NCBI GenBank assembly: GCA_026706075.1
Contig: JAPOZM010000084.1
Span: forward strand, 1-42,303
From: Gemmatimonadaceae bacterium
GTDB lineage: Bacteria > Latescibacterota > UBA2968 > UBA8231
DNA length: 42,303 nucleotides
Direction: 5' to 3'
The notes beneath the pieces were generated by a model. It ran no database searches, was not told where the DNA came from, and worked only from the letters and a program-made list of their open reading frames with translations. The translations under genes were made by a program, and so were the position numbers. Shown here piece after piece: positions 9,324 to 16,716 of the stretch; the stretch's first letter is position 1; each line of letters starts with the position of its first letter.

Positions 9324-9366
9324 CCATGTCAAGCAATGGCTTGAATGCAACCCGATCTTGACATGG
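9324..9366. promoter_or_regulatory. Inverted-repeat operator between divergent ABC and TolC operons
   Basis: A perfect 10-bp inverted repeat, CCATGTCAAG at 9324-9333 and CTTGACATGG at 9357-9366, sits between the two divergent operons. Each arm contains a TTGACA hexamer reading outward on its own strand (minus 9332-9327, plus 9358-9363). Inside it lies a second inverted repeat, TCAAGC (9329-9334) AATG GCTTGA (9339-9344). A single dimeric regulator, or several half-site contacts, could cover both -35 boxes at once. Seen: the repeats and hexamers. Inferred: shared regulation of the two operons. No regulator gene lies next to it. Confidence 0.5.
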
Positions 9367-9386
9367 TCCACCTTCACGAGTAGGAT
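9358..9386 (+). promoter_or_regulatory. Sigma-70-type promoter for the TolC operon
   Basis: Perfect -35 TTGACA at 9358-9363, a 17-base spacer, and -10 TAGGAT at 9381-9386 (5 of 6 consensus bases). Transcription would start near 9393, leaving about 25 bases before the proposed TTG start at 9418. The -35 lies inside the inverted repeat at 9324-9366. The minus-strand TTGACA at 9332-9327 may serve the ABC operon, but I see no good -10 for it. Confidence 0.6.
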
Positions 9387-9417
9387 TAGCGCGATCTGCC
9401 AGACCCTACGGAACCTA

Positions 9418-10821
9418 TTGATTTTGCTGACCTTTTCGCCGTTCCGGGCCCTCCACCTGCGGACGGCGGTTCTCATCGCGGGAGTGGCCGCGGCCCTCGG
9501 TCCCGCCGTCGCGGAGGGGCCTCCGGCGGTGCCCGACTCCACCGCCCGGGCGGCGCCCCTCGGCCTGGCCGACTGCCTCGCTACGGCCTTTTCCCAGAAC
9601 CGCGAGCTGATCCGCGCGCGCAAGCGCGTCGAGGAGGTCGAGAGCGACGCCGTCGTCGTCCGCTCCCGCCTGATGCCGCGGGTGAGCCTCACCGCCGGGT
9701 ACGACGCCCTGCGCGCCGAGGGAGACGCCGACACCCGCGACCAGCTGGCCAGCGAGCTGCTGCTCGAGCAGCGCCTCTTCGAGTTCGGCCCCGACGCCGC
9801 TTCCGAGATCCAGCTGCGCGCCGATCTGCGCAAGGCCGTCTTCGACTACCAGGACAAGGTCTACGAGGTCAGCGCCCGCGTCTGGGAGCTCTACCACCTG
9901 ATCCTGCTCAAGGACCAGCAGATCGCCCTGCGCGTCGCCTCGCGGCAGAACTTCGAGGCCACCTTCGCGCGCCAGCAGGCCCGCTTCGAGAAGCGCCTCG
10001 CCTCCGAGGAGCAGAAGCTCCAGGCCGAGCTCAACGTCCTGGAGGAGGAGCTCAGCATCAACCGCATCCGGCGCGAGCAGCTGCGCGACAAGATGGAGCT
10101 CCTGCGCCTCATCGGCCGCCCGATCGGCCTCGACCTGCGGCTCGGCGGCGAGCTGGAGCCGTTCGCCGTCGACCAGGACGAGGCCGTGGGCCGGGCCCTC
10201 GTTCACGACGTGGAGATCGGCGTCACCGAGCAGCTCCTCGACGAGCAGCGTCGCGTCCTGCGCGAGATCGGCTGGGAGTACGCCCCCGACCTGAGCGCCG
10301 ACGCCGGCGTCGGCGACGGCCGCCGCCGGGCGGGCCTCACCGTCGGCCGCGAGGGCGGCACCTGGGGCGTCGGCGTGGAGACCGGCCTCACCCTCGACGA
10401 GGCCGACCCGCCCGAGGACGTGGGCGAGGCGACCTGGTCGGCCCGCGTCCAGGCGCGCATCCCCATCTTCGAGGGCGGCGCCCGCCTGGGCCGCGAGGGC
10501 CTCGAGCGCGCCCGGCTGCAGGGCCTGCAGGTGCAGCTGCGCGACCTGAGGGCCTCGGTGGAGCTGGGCGTGCGCCAGGCCTACCAGTCGATGCTCGAGG
10601 CCGAGGAGACCCAGCGGCTGCAGGAGAAGAGCGTGGTCATCGCCCGCCGCCGCCTGGAGATCAAGCAGCAGGTGCAGGAGAAGGGGGGCCAGGTGGACGA
10701 GGCGGTGCTGGAGAACTTCCGGCAGCAGTTCTTCACCGCCCAGGAGGTCCTGTTCCAGAACCAGGAGACCTACATCTCGCGCCAGGCCGAGCTGCGGCGG
10801 CTGATGGGGTACGTCGAATGA
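9418..10821 (+). CDS. TolC family outer-membrane efflux protein
   Basis: Outer-membrane factor that forms a trimeric channel through the outer membrane and periplasm. From the proposed start the protein is 467 residues. A hydrophobic signal region (RTAVLIAGVAAALGPAVA) is followed by two TolC-like repeats with long Arg/Glu/Gln-rich helices, and PIFEGGARLGREGLERARLQ near the second repeat is a classic outer-membrane-efflux motif. No in-frame ATG exists before the conserved part. TTG at 9418 fits the promoter ending at 9386 and gives an intact signal peptide; GTG at 9484 is the alternative. Its TGA overlaps the next gene's ATG (ATGA). The divergent neighbours are an ABC ATPase and permeases rather than an RND pump, so this TolC probably serves the ABC system. 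Confidence 0.87.
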   Translation: MILLTFSPFRALHLRTAVLIAGVAAALGPAVAEGPPAVPDSTARAAPLGLADCLATAFSQNRELIRARKRVEEVESDAVVVRSRLMPRVSLTAGYDALRAEGDADTRDQLASELLLEQRLFEFGPDAASEIQLRADLRKAVFDYQDKVYEVSARVWELYHLILLKDQQIALRVASRQNFEATFARQQARFEKRLASEEQKLQAELNVLEEELSINRIRREQLRDKMELLRLIGRPIGLDLRLGGELEPFAVDQDEAVGRALVHDVEIGVTEQLLDEQRRVLREIGWEYAPDLSADAGVGDGRRRAGLTVGREGGTWGVGVETGLTLDEADPPEDVGEATWSARVQARIPIFEGGARLGREGLERARLQGLQVQLRDLRASVELGVRQAYQSMLEAEETQRLQEKSVVIARRRLEIKQQVQEKGGQVDEAVLENFRQQFFTAQEVLFQNQETYISRQAELRRLMGYVE

Positions 10822-12350
10822 GTGCGAAGTTGCCGCTCCTGGCCGGTTTCCTGGTCCTCGCCGCGCAGGCCGCCGCGCAGGCCGCCGCGGCTCCCGGGGG
10901 CGCCGGCCTCACGCGCCAGCAGCAGCTCGACAAGCTGCAGCTCGACGAGCGCCAGCTGCAGCTGGAGCAGCGCCGCACCAGCCTCGAGCAGGCCCTGGAG
11001 GAGCTGCGGCTCACGCGGGCCCTCCACGACTCGGGTTTCGTGCCCCTCCTCACCTACAAGCAGGCCCAGAACAGCTACGCCGAGGCGCGCCTGCAGAAGG
11101 AGGAGGCCGAGATCCTGCTGGAGGAGACCAAGCTCGACCTGCTGCGCAACGCCACCCATATCGTCGTGCGCGACGCCCGCAAGTACAAGAGCCCCGACGG
11201 CAAGAGCATGGTCGACATCGTCGTGGAGAACGCCTCCGACACGCGCGACGCCCTTGTCGTCGATCCCTCCCTCACCGAGGAGGACCTGCGCATTCTGCTG
11301 CGCGTGGAGAACATCTTCGTCTCCCTGGAGAACGGCCCCCTCGTGGGCGAGCCCTACGAGACCCGCGTCCCCGCCCTCGACGTGGGCGAGCGGCGGACCC
11401 TGACCTTTCGCCTCCTGCGCGACGAGGAGGCGGTGGCCGTGGTCCTCGGCTACCTGGACACCCTGGAGAGCATCCCCGTCACCCTGCGCAAGGGCGGGCG
11501 CGAGAACCTGCCGAGCATCAACTCCGCCCAGTTCTCGCAGTCGGGCGAGCTGCAGCAGGACGTGCGCTTCGACCTCATCCTCGAGCGCCTCTCCGACGAG
11601 GAGCGCAGCTTCGCCCTCGCCGTCCTCGGCCTGCCGCGCAAGATCGACCACTCCTTCCGCAACGCCGGCGCCAAGGTCAACCAGGTGAAGTTCGACGAGA
11701 CCAAGTCCAAGGACACCCTCGGCCTCGTCCTCGAGATCCCCGAGAAGCTCGAGCGCAACCTGGTGGGCCTGGCGCGCCCCTTCTTCGCCCTGGTCACCGA
11801 GCCGCGCGAGTACGCCCGCATCAACGCCATCCGGGCGCGCTACGGCGACGACCCGGTGCCGGAGGAGGAGGTGAGCGCCCTGCGGGCCAACTACGTCGAG
11901 CTCGAGCTCATCCCCAAAGGCATCGGCAAGCTCGAGGTCATCGTCTCCAACACCTACCGCGAGATCCAGACCGGCGAGGATCTGCGCATCCGCGTGGAGT
12001 TCCTCAACCGCGGCAGCGTGGCGGTGCAGAACATCAAGGCCGCCCTCGACCTGCCCTACCAGTGGCAGGAGGAGGTGAAGCCCGCCCTCATCAAGCGTCT
12101 GGAGCCCGAAGAGCGCGCGCCCCTCGACATCGTCGCCCGGCCGCCCCCCGACATCGCCGTGGGCAACTACGAGCTCGGCGTCGAGGCCCAGGGCCAGGTG
12201 GGCAACGAGAACGTGGAGTCCCTGGAGAAGAACCTGACCATCCACGTGGGGGCGCGATCGAACATCGCCGGCAACGTCATCCTCATCGGTATCCTCGTGC
12301 TCCTCGTCGTCGGCATCGGCGTGGCCAGCGTCCGGATCAGCCGCCGATGA
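10818..12350 (+). CDS. Membrane-anchored coiled-coil/beta protein of the ABC-TolC locus, paralogue A
   Basis: 510 residues, function not established. A signal peptide (about residues 1-25, Ala-rich) leads into a strongly charged helical stretch at about 30-115 rich in Gln, Leu and Glu, with a break around ALHDSGFVPLL, which looks like a hairpin coiled coil. A long beta-type region follows. The part from about 365 to 475 resembles the NEW3/NPCBM-associated alpha-galactosidase-type domains of COG1470 proteins (recognised by pattern, not searched). A C-terminal membrane helix (NVILIGILVLLVVGIGVASV) ends in RISRR. Topology: periplasmic body, cytoplasmic tail. It overlaps tolC and paralogue B by ATGA at both ends. 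It shares many blocks with paralogue B, for example INS-QFSQ, FDLILERL and QVKF. A role as adaptor between ABC permease and TolC is inference. Confidence 0.8.
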   Translation: MSAKLPLLAGFLVLAAQAAAQAAAAPGGAGLTRQQQLDKLQLDERQLQLEQRRTSLEQALEELRLTRALHDSGFVPLLTYKQAQNSYAEARLQKEEAEILLEETKLDLLRNATHIVVRDARKYKSPDGKSMVDIVVENASDTRDALVVDPSLTEEDLRILLRVENIFVSLENGPLVGEPYETRVPALDVGERRTLTFRLLRDEEAVAVVLGYLDTLESIPVTLRKGGRENLPSINSAQFSQSGELQQDVRFDLILERLSDEERSFALAVLGLPRKIDHSFRNAGAKVNQVKFDETKSKDTLGLVLEIPEKLERNLVGLARPFFALVTEPREYARINAIRARYGDDPVPEEEVSALRANYVELELIPKGIGKLEVIVSNTYREIQTGEDLRIRVEFLNRGSVAVQNIKAALDLPYQWQEEVKPALIKRLEPEERAPLDIVARPPPDIAVGNYELGVEAQGQVGNENVESLEKNLTIHVGARSNIAGNVILIGILVLLVVGIGVASVRISRR

Positions 12351-13879
12351 CCATCGCCCGCGCCTGTCTGGGCGCCTTCCTCCTCGGCCTCCTGGCCTCG
12401 CCCCTGGCGGCGACCAAGGACCTGCGCACCAAGGAGCAGCGCCTCTACGACATCAAGCTGCGCAAGGCGCAGTGGGAGGTGGAGAGCCGCAAGCTGGAGA
12501 TGGACAACAACAAGAGCGAGTACGACATCATCCAGGAGCTCTACGACGAGAAGATCGAGACCCTCGAGAGCCTGAACAAAGCCCGGCGCGCCTTCCTGCA
12601 CTCGGAGCTGAAGTACAGCGAGGCGGTCTTCCAGCTCGACCGCACGCGCCTCGAGTTCCTCAAGGACGCCACCCGCGTCACCATCCGCGAGGCCCGCAAG
12701 TACCGCACCCTCGACGGCCGCCGCCAGGTCGACATCGTCCTCGAGAACGCCTCCCAGCTCGACCAGGCCCTGTCGCTCAACCCCGACCGCGAGGAGAGCG
12801 AGATCCGGCCCCTCCTGGAGATCCAGAACCTCAAGGTCTCCCTCACCGAGCGCCTGGGAACGATCGTCGCCGAGCCCTACGAGATCCTGGTGCCCTCCCT
12901 GCCCCTGGGCGAGGCCACGCGGCTCACCTTCCGGCTGCTCCACGACTACGAGGACGTGGTCGTCGACCTCACCTACCTCGACGGCAGCAAGGAGCTCCTC
13001 CACATCGTCATGCGCCGGGAGTCGAGCCAGGATCTGCCGACGATCAACTCGGTCCAGTTCTCCCAGGAGGGCGACCTCAACACGCGGGTCAACTTCGACC
13101 TCATCCTCGAGCGTCTCGCCGAGGACGAGAAGACCTTCCGCCTGGCCCTGGTCAACCTGCCGCGGGAGATCACCCCCGCCTTCGTCGACCCGGGGACCAA
13201 CGCCAACCTGACGCAGGTGAAGTTCAGCGAGGAGGTCACACGCCAGCAGTTGGAACTGGAGCTGCAGATCCCCGAGAAGCTCAGCCGCGGCTACGTCGAC
13301 CAGACGATCGAGTTCTACGTCTTCGTCACCGACGCCGCCGGCTTCGAGCGCATCGGAGAGCTGAACCGCAAGCACCGCGGCCCCATCCCCCTGGAGGAGA
13401 TCAACACCATCCCCGGGAACAAGGAGCGGTTCGAGCTCATCCCCCGGGGCCGGGGCGCCCTCGAGACCCTCATCGCCAACCGCTACCAGGAGGTGCGCAC
13501 GGGCGAGGAGGTGAAGGTGCGCGTCGACTTGCTCAACACCGGGACCCTGGAGGTGGAGAGGGTGCACCTGGTGCTGACCCCGCCCCTCGACTGGACCTGG
13601 TCCTCCGAGCCCGACACGATCGACCGCATCCTGCCGGGGGAGAAGGAGCCGGTGAACATCACCCTCGTCCAGCCCGACGGCATCGGCGTCAGCGAGTACG
13701 ACGTGCGCGTCGAGGCCGCCGGGTACGAGGGCCCGGAGCGCATCGAGGCCCAGGAGAAGGACATCACCATCCGCGTGGAGCAGCGGGCCCGGGTGGTCCG
13801 CAACGCCCTGATCATCGCCGCCGTCATCGCCCTCGTCATCGGCGTCGCCGTGGGCAGCATCAAGGTCTCCCGGCGGTAG
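12347..13879 (+). CDS. Membrane-anchored coiled-coil/beta protein of the ABC-TolC locus, paralogue B
   Basis: Tandem paralogue of the preceding gene, also exactly 510 residues, ATG at 12347 overlapping the previous TGA. It has the same architecture: signal peptide (MTIARACLGAFLLGLLASPLAA), charged helical region at about 23-110 rich in Lys and Glu, beta-rich middle with INSVQFSQEGDL and FDLILERLAEDE, a COG1470-like domain near the end (VRVDLLNTGTLEVERVHLVL), a membrane helix (ALIIAAVIALVIGVAVGSI) and a KVSRR tail. Clear but moderate identity along the full length indicates an old duplication and probably a heteromeric pair. Function unknown. Translational coupling across tolC, A and B suggests they act together with the divergently encoded ABC transporter. 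Confidence 0.8.
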   Translation: MTIARACLGAFLLGLLASPLAATKDLRTKEQRLYDIKLRKAQWEVESRKLEMDNNKSEYDIIQELYDEKIETLESLNKARRAFLHSELKYSEAVFQLDRTRLEFLKDATRVTIREARKYRTLDGRRQVDIVLENASQLDQALSLNPDREESEIRPLLEIQNLKVSLTERLGTIVAEPYEILVPSLPLGEATRLTFRLLHDYEDVVVDLTYLDGSKELLHIVMRRESSQDLPTINSVQFSQEGDLNTRVNFDLILERLAEDEKTFRLALVNLPREITPAFVDPGTNANLTQVKFSEEVTRQQLELELQIPEKLSRGYVDQTIEFYVFVTDAAGFERIGELNRKHRGPIPLEEINTIPGNKERFELIPRGRGALETLIANRYQEVRTGEEVKVRVDLLNTGTLEVERVHLVLTPPLDWTWSSEPDTIDRILPGEKEPVNITLVQPDGIGVSEYDVRVEAAGYEGPERIEAQEKDITIRVEQRARVVRNALIIAAVIALVIGVAVGSIKVSRR

Positions 13880-13880
13880 C

Positions 13881-13897
13881 GGGAAAGCCCCTTTCCC
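13881..13897 (+). terminator. Stem-loop after the TolC operon
   Basis: GGGAAAG at 13881-13887, loop CCC, CTTTCCC at 13891-13897, starting one base after the TAG stop of paralogue B. The 7-bp stem is well placed to end the operon transcript, but no T-tract follows (ATATAG instead), so it is either a weak intrinsic terminator or an mRNA-stabilising hairpin. Confidence 0.4.
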
Positions 13898-13900
13898 ATA

Positions 13901-13929
13901 TAGCGAACCGCTGGACCCGAGGTTATATT
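13901..13929 (+). promoter_or_regulatory. Weak promoter candidate for the UVR-motif gene
   Basis: A -10-like TATATT lies at 13924-13929, 17 bases downstream of a poor -35 (TAGCGA, 13901-13906). The AT-rich -10 stands out in this GC-rich DNA and is 27 bases upstream of the ATG at 13957. Support rests mainly on the -10. Confidence 0.35.
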
Positions 13930-13956
13930 CTGGCGGACCCGAGCCGAAGGGGGGCC

Positions 13957-14754
13957 ATGAAATACGACATCGGTGACCTGCTCAATTCGTGGCCCTTCGA
14001 CCCGGACGAATTCATCGCCCGCCGGATCACCGCCCGGGACGGCACGGAGAAGATCCAGATCCGCATCGACATGGGGATCCTCCAGCTCGACGTCTCCGGC
14101 CGCCCCGACGGACACCGGCCCCACGGCGCCGAGTCCTTCCTTCATCACTTCCGCCAGTCCCTGAGGAGCCGCCCGGGCTCCCTGCCCAGGAGCGGTCCCG
14201 AGCTCGACGAGCAGAGCTGCGAGGACCTGTTCCAGGAAGCCTGGCAGTACTACCAGCGCTACCTCGCCCTGTTCTTCCTGGAGGACTACGAGGGGGTGGA
14301 GCGCGACACCGGGCACAACCTGGCGATCTTCGATCTCGTCCACGAGCACGCCGACAGCGACGAGGTCAAGTGGTACTTCGAGCAGTACCTGCCCCACGCG
14401 GTGATGATGCAGGCCCGGGCCCGGGCCATGGCCGCCCTCGACGCCAAGGACTACGACGCCGCCCTGCGCCACGTGCAGCGCGGCATCGACCGCATCGAGC
14501 AGTTCCTCGGCGAGTGGGAGGGGGAGGAGGACGTGATGGACGAGGACTGCCCCGAGCTGACCTTCCTGTCCGACTGGTACGAGGAGCTGGAGAAGGAGCG
14601 CCCCCTGTCGCAGAAGGAGCAGCTGGAGCGCGACCTCCACGTGGCCGTGGAGGCCGAGAACTTCGAGGAGGCGGCGCGCCTGCGCGACAAGCTGCGCACC
14701 CTGAGGCCCGCCTTCCTCAACCCCAGCCCCGAGCGCAGCCCCTCCACCTCCTGA
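13957..14754 (+). CDS. UvrB/UvrC-motif (UVR) domain protein of unknown function
   Basis: 265 residues, cytoplasmic (no signal peptide or membrane segment). ATG at 13957 follows AAGGGGGG, a strong ribosome-binding site. The N-terminal part (about 1-90, MKYDIGDLLNSWPFDPDEF and IQIRIDMGILQLDVSGRPDG) is a conserved-looking module that I recognise only as an unnamed family paired with UVR motifs in several GC-rich phyla. The middle is helical and TPR-like (YYQRYLALFFLEDYEGVERD, then AKDYDAALRHVQRGIDRIEQ). Residues about 218-250 form a UVR motif (EQLERDLHVAVEAENFEEAA, then RLRDKL), the helical hairpin that in UvrB/UvrC and McsA/ClpC mediates protein contacts. A direct DNA-repair role is not supported. 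The gene stands alone between the TolC operon and convergent dapB. Confidence 0.8.
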   Translation: MKYDIGDLLNSWPFDPDEFIARRITARDGTEKIQIRIDMGILQLDVSGRPDGHRPHGAESFLHHFRQSLRSRPGSLPRSGPELDEQSCEDLFQEAWQYYQRYLALFFLEDYEGVERDTGHNLAIFDLVHEHADSDEVKWYFEQYLPHAVMMQARARAMAALDAKDYDAALRHVQRGIDRIEQFLGEWEGEEDVMDEDCPELTFLSDWYEELEKERPLSQKEQLERDLHVAVEAENFEEAARLRDKLRTLRPAFLNPSPERSPSTS

Positions 14755-14763
14755 AGGTCCGGC

Positions 14764-14780
14764 GGCGCGGCTTCGGCGCC
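14764..14780. terminator. Possible bidirectional hairpin between convergent genes
   Basis: GGCGC (14764-14768) and GCGCC (14776-14780) around a 7-base loop, in the 31-base gap between the convergent UVR-motif gene and dapB. There is no T-tract on either strand, so evidence is positional. Confidence 0.25.
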
Positions 14781-14785
14781 GAGCC

Positions 14786-15583
14786 CTACAACCCCAGCAC
14801 GTCCCCCATGTCGTAGAGCCCCGGCTCGGCGGCGGCGGCGAAGCGCGCCGCCCGCAGGGCCCCGAGGGCGAAGGCGTCGCGGCTGGTGGCGTGATGCCGC
14901 AGTTCCAGGTACTCCCCCGCGGCGCCGTAGAACACGGAGTGATCGCCGGCGAGGTCGCCCAGCCGCAGGGCGTGCATGCCGATCTCCCTGCGCGTGCGCT
15001 CGCCGGTCTCGCCCTCGCGGCCGTGGACGGCGACCTCCTCGAGCCTGCGCCCGACGCCGGCCGCGGCCCGTTCGGCCAGCCGCAGGGCCGAGCCGCTCGG
15101 GGCGTCGACCTTGTGGCGGTGATGGGCCTCCACGACCTCGATGTCGTAATCGTCGCCGAGGACGTTGGCCGCCTCCTCCACGAGCTTGAAGAGGAGGTTC
15201 ATGGCGGTGGAGAAGTTGGGCGCGAAGACGCAGGCGACGGGGGCCACGGCGGAGCGGAACTCGGCCAGTTGGTCCCCCGACATGCCGGTGGTGCCCACCA
15301 CCATGGCGGTGCCGGCGGCGGCGCTGGCCGCGGCGTCGGCGAGGGTGGCCTCCGGGGTGGTGAAGGCGACGACCACGTCGGCGTCGGCCGCGGCGATGGC
15401 CGGCTGAAGGCTCACGCCGAGAGAGCCGCGGCCGAGGACCTCGCCGGCGTCGCGCCCCAGCCACTCGTGGCCGGGGCGCTCGCTGGCGGCGGTCAGCTCC
15501 AGGTCCTCGGAGTCCAGGACGAGGTGGCCGAGTCGCTGGCCCATGCGGCCGGCGAGGCCGCAGACGGCGATGCGGGTCGTCAT
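14786..15583 (-). CDS. dapB: 4-hydroxy-tetrahydrodipicolinate reductase
   Basis: Second enzyme of the dedicated lysine/diaminopimelate branch: NAD(P)H-dependent reduction of the dapA product to tetrahydrodipicolinate. 265 residues, the usual length. The Rossmann nucleotide-binding motif GLAGRMG is at 9-15, and GTTGMS at 97-102. The family signature EAHHRHKVDAPSGSAL is at 152-167, with the catalytic His154 and Lys158 equivalent to E. coli His159/Lys163. The start overlaps the dapA stop by one base (TGATG), so the two are translationally coupled. Cytoplasmic; needed for meso-diaminopimelate in peptidoglycan, consistent with a Gram-negative wall. Confidence 0.96.
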   Translation of the reverse strand: MTTRIAVCGLAGRMGQRLGHLVLDSEDLELTAASERPGHEWLGRDAGEVLGRGSLGVSLQPAIAAADADVVVAFTTPEATLADAAASAAAGTAMVVGTTGMSGDQLAEFRSAVAPVACVFAPNFSTAMNLLFKLVEEAANVLGDDYDIEVVEAHHRHKVDAPSGSALRLAERAAAGVGRRLEEVAVHGREGETGERTRREIGMHALRLGDLAGDHSVFYGAAGEYLELRHHATSRDAFALGALRAARFAAAAEPGLYDMGDVLGL

Positions 15584-16620
15584 CAGTACTCGCCGTAGAC
15601 GAGGGCTGCCACCGCCGCCGCGTCGTGGAGCCGGGCCTCGACGTCGACGCCGAAGGCCTCGCCCACCGGCGCCAGCAGGGACGGGTCGTTGCGCCACACC
15701 CGCAGGGCGGCGCCGACGACGACCTCCGCCCCCCCGGGGGTGAGGCGGCCCAAGGGCTGGCGGCACGGGCCGGAGGGCATGCCGAGGAGGTTCATCAGGG
15801 TCTTGACCGGCACCGGGTTGCGGGCCTTGCACTCCACCGGGCCCCGGGAGCTCTGCTCGGTGGTGGCAACGCCGACGATGCCGAAGATCGGCTGCAGGTC
15901 CCCGGCCAGCTTGTCGGCCAGCTCCGTCTCGCCGGCGGTGAGGGCCCGGATCAGACGCGTGATCGGGCCGGGAACGACGTTGGCCATGACCGAGATCACC
16001 CCCGCCGCGGCGATATCCTGGCGCTTCATCATCTCCACGGTGCGGTCGTCGTCGCCGGACATGATGCTGAAGCCGGGGCCGCACAGGCGCCGCGTCTTCG
16101 CCATGTTCTCGTAGTCGGCGGTGGCTTCCTTCACCGCCGAGACGTTGGGATGCTCCTCGTAGAGGATGGCCAGGTCCTCGGGGTGCATCATCGTGCCCGT
16201 CCGCCCGGGGATGATGTAGGGGACCATGGGCAACTCGGGGAACTCGGCCGCCACCGGGGCCACGTACTCGCGGCGGATCTCCACCGAGCTGGGGCCGTTG
16301 TAGTAGGGGTCGACGAGGAGCACGCTGTCGGCGCCGGCGTGAGCCGCATGGGCGGTGCCGGCCAGGGTCTCCCGCGTGGAGTTGCTGCCGGTGCCCGCCA
16401 TCGACTTGCAGCGGCCCTTCGTCGTCCGGCAGGTGCGCTCGATGACCTCGTTGTGCTCCTCCCACAACAGGGTCGGGCTCTCGCCCGTGGTGCCCACGGC
16501 GACGATGCCGTCGATGCCGTTGGCGATCTGGAACTCGAGGAGCCGCTCGAGTCCTTCGTAGTCGACGCTCCCGTCTTCGCGCATCGGCGTGACGATGGCG
16601 GTGTAGCAGCCTTTGATCAT
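15583..16620 (-). CDS. dapA: 4-hydroxy-tetrahydrodipicolinate synthase family protein
   Basis: Class I aldolase of the DHDPS/NAL family, condensing pyruvate with aspartate semialdehyde if it is the true DapA. Visible active-site residues: Thr44 and Thr45 in VGTTGES, Tyr107 in DPYYNGP, Tyr135 and Arg140 in PYIIPGRTG, and Schiff-base Lys164 in SAVKEAT. It is 345 residues against about 292 for typical DapA. The extra length is a C-terminal tail after GGAEVVVGAALRVWRND, possibly a lid or oligomer contact. The start MIKGCYTAIVTPM is conserved for the family, and the longer in-frame extension covers the promoter. Overlap with dapB makes the lysine-pathway role likely, although this superfamily also includes other pyruvate aldolases. 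Confidence 0.92.
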   Translation of the reverse strand: MIKGCYTAIVTPMREDGSVDYEGLERLLEFQIANGIDGIVAVGTTGESPTLLWEEHNEVIERTCRTTKGRCKSMAGTGSNSTRETLAGTAHAAHAGADSVLLVDPYYNGPSSVEIRREYVAPVAAEFPELPMVPYIIPGRTGTMMHPEDLAILYEEHPNVSAVKEATADYENMAKTRRLCGPGFSIMSGDDDRTVEMMKRQDIAAAGVISVMANVVPGPITRLIRALTAGETELADKLAGDLQPIFGIVGVATTEQSSRGPVECKARNPVPVKTLMNLLGMPSGPCRQPLGRLTPGGAEVVVGAALRVWRNDPSLLAPVGEAFGVDVEARLHDAAAVAALVYGEY

Positions 16621-16675
16621 CGGTGCGGCGAGCCTGTCTTGCGGGGAGGAGGGATTCTGGCGAGTGTGTAGCGGC

Positions 16676-16704
16676 ATGATAGAAGCCGCTCCATACAGTG
16701 TCAA
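16676..16704 (-). promoter_or_regulatory. Sigma-70-type promoter for dapA-dapB
   Basis: On the minus strand, -35 TTGACA (16704-16699), a 17-base spacer, and -10 TATCAT (16681-16676). Spacing and hexamers are near consensus. Transcription would start near 16669, giving a leader of about 49 bases to the dapA ATG. The -35 lies 13 bases from the purH-like start on the other strand, so the two divergent genes share a very short control region. Confidence 0.65.
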
Positions 16705-16716
16705 TGAAGAGCGCGG

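Noticed and set aside
12472..14754. A 760-codon plus-strand frame joining paralogue B to the UVR-motif protein
   Set aside because: Its first part is an out-of-frame Arg/Pro-rich shadow of paralogue B; only the part from 13957 is the real gene.
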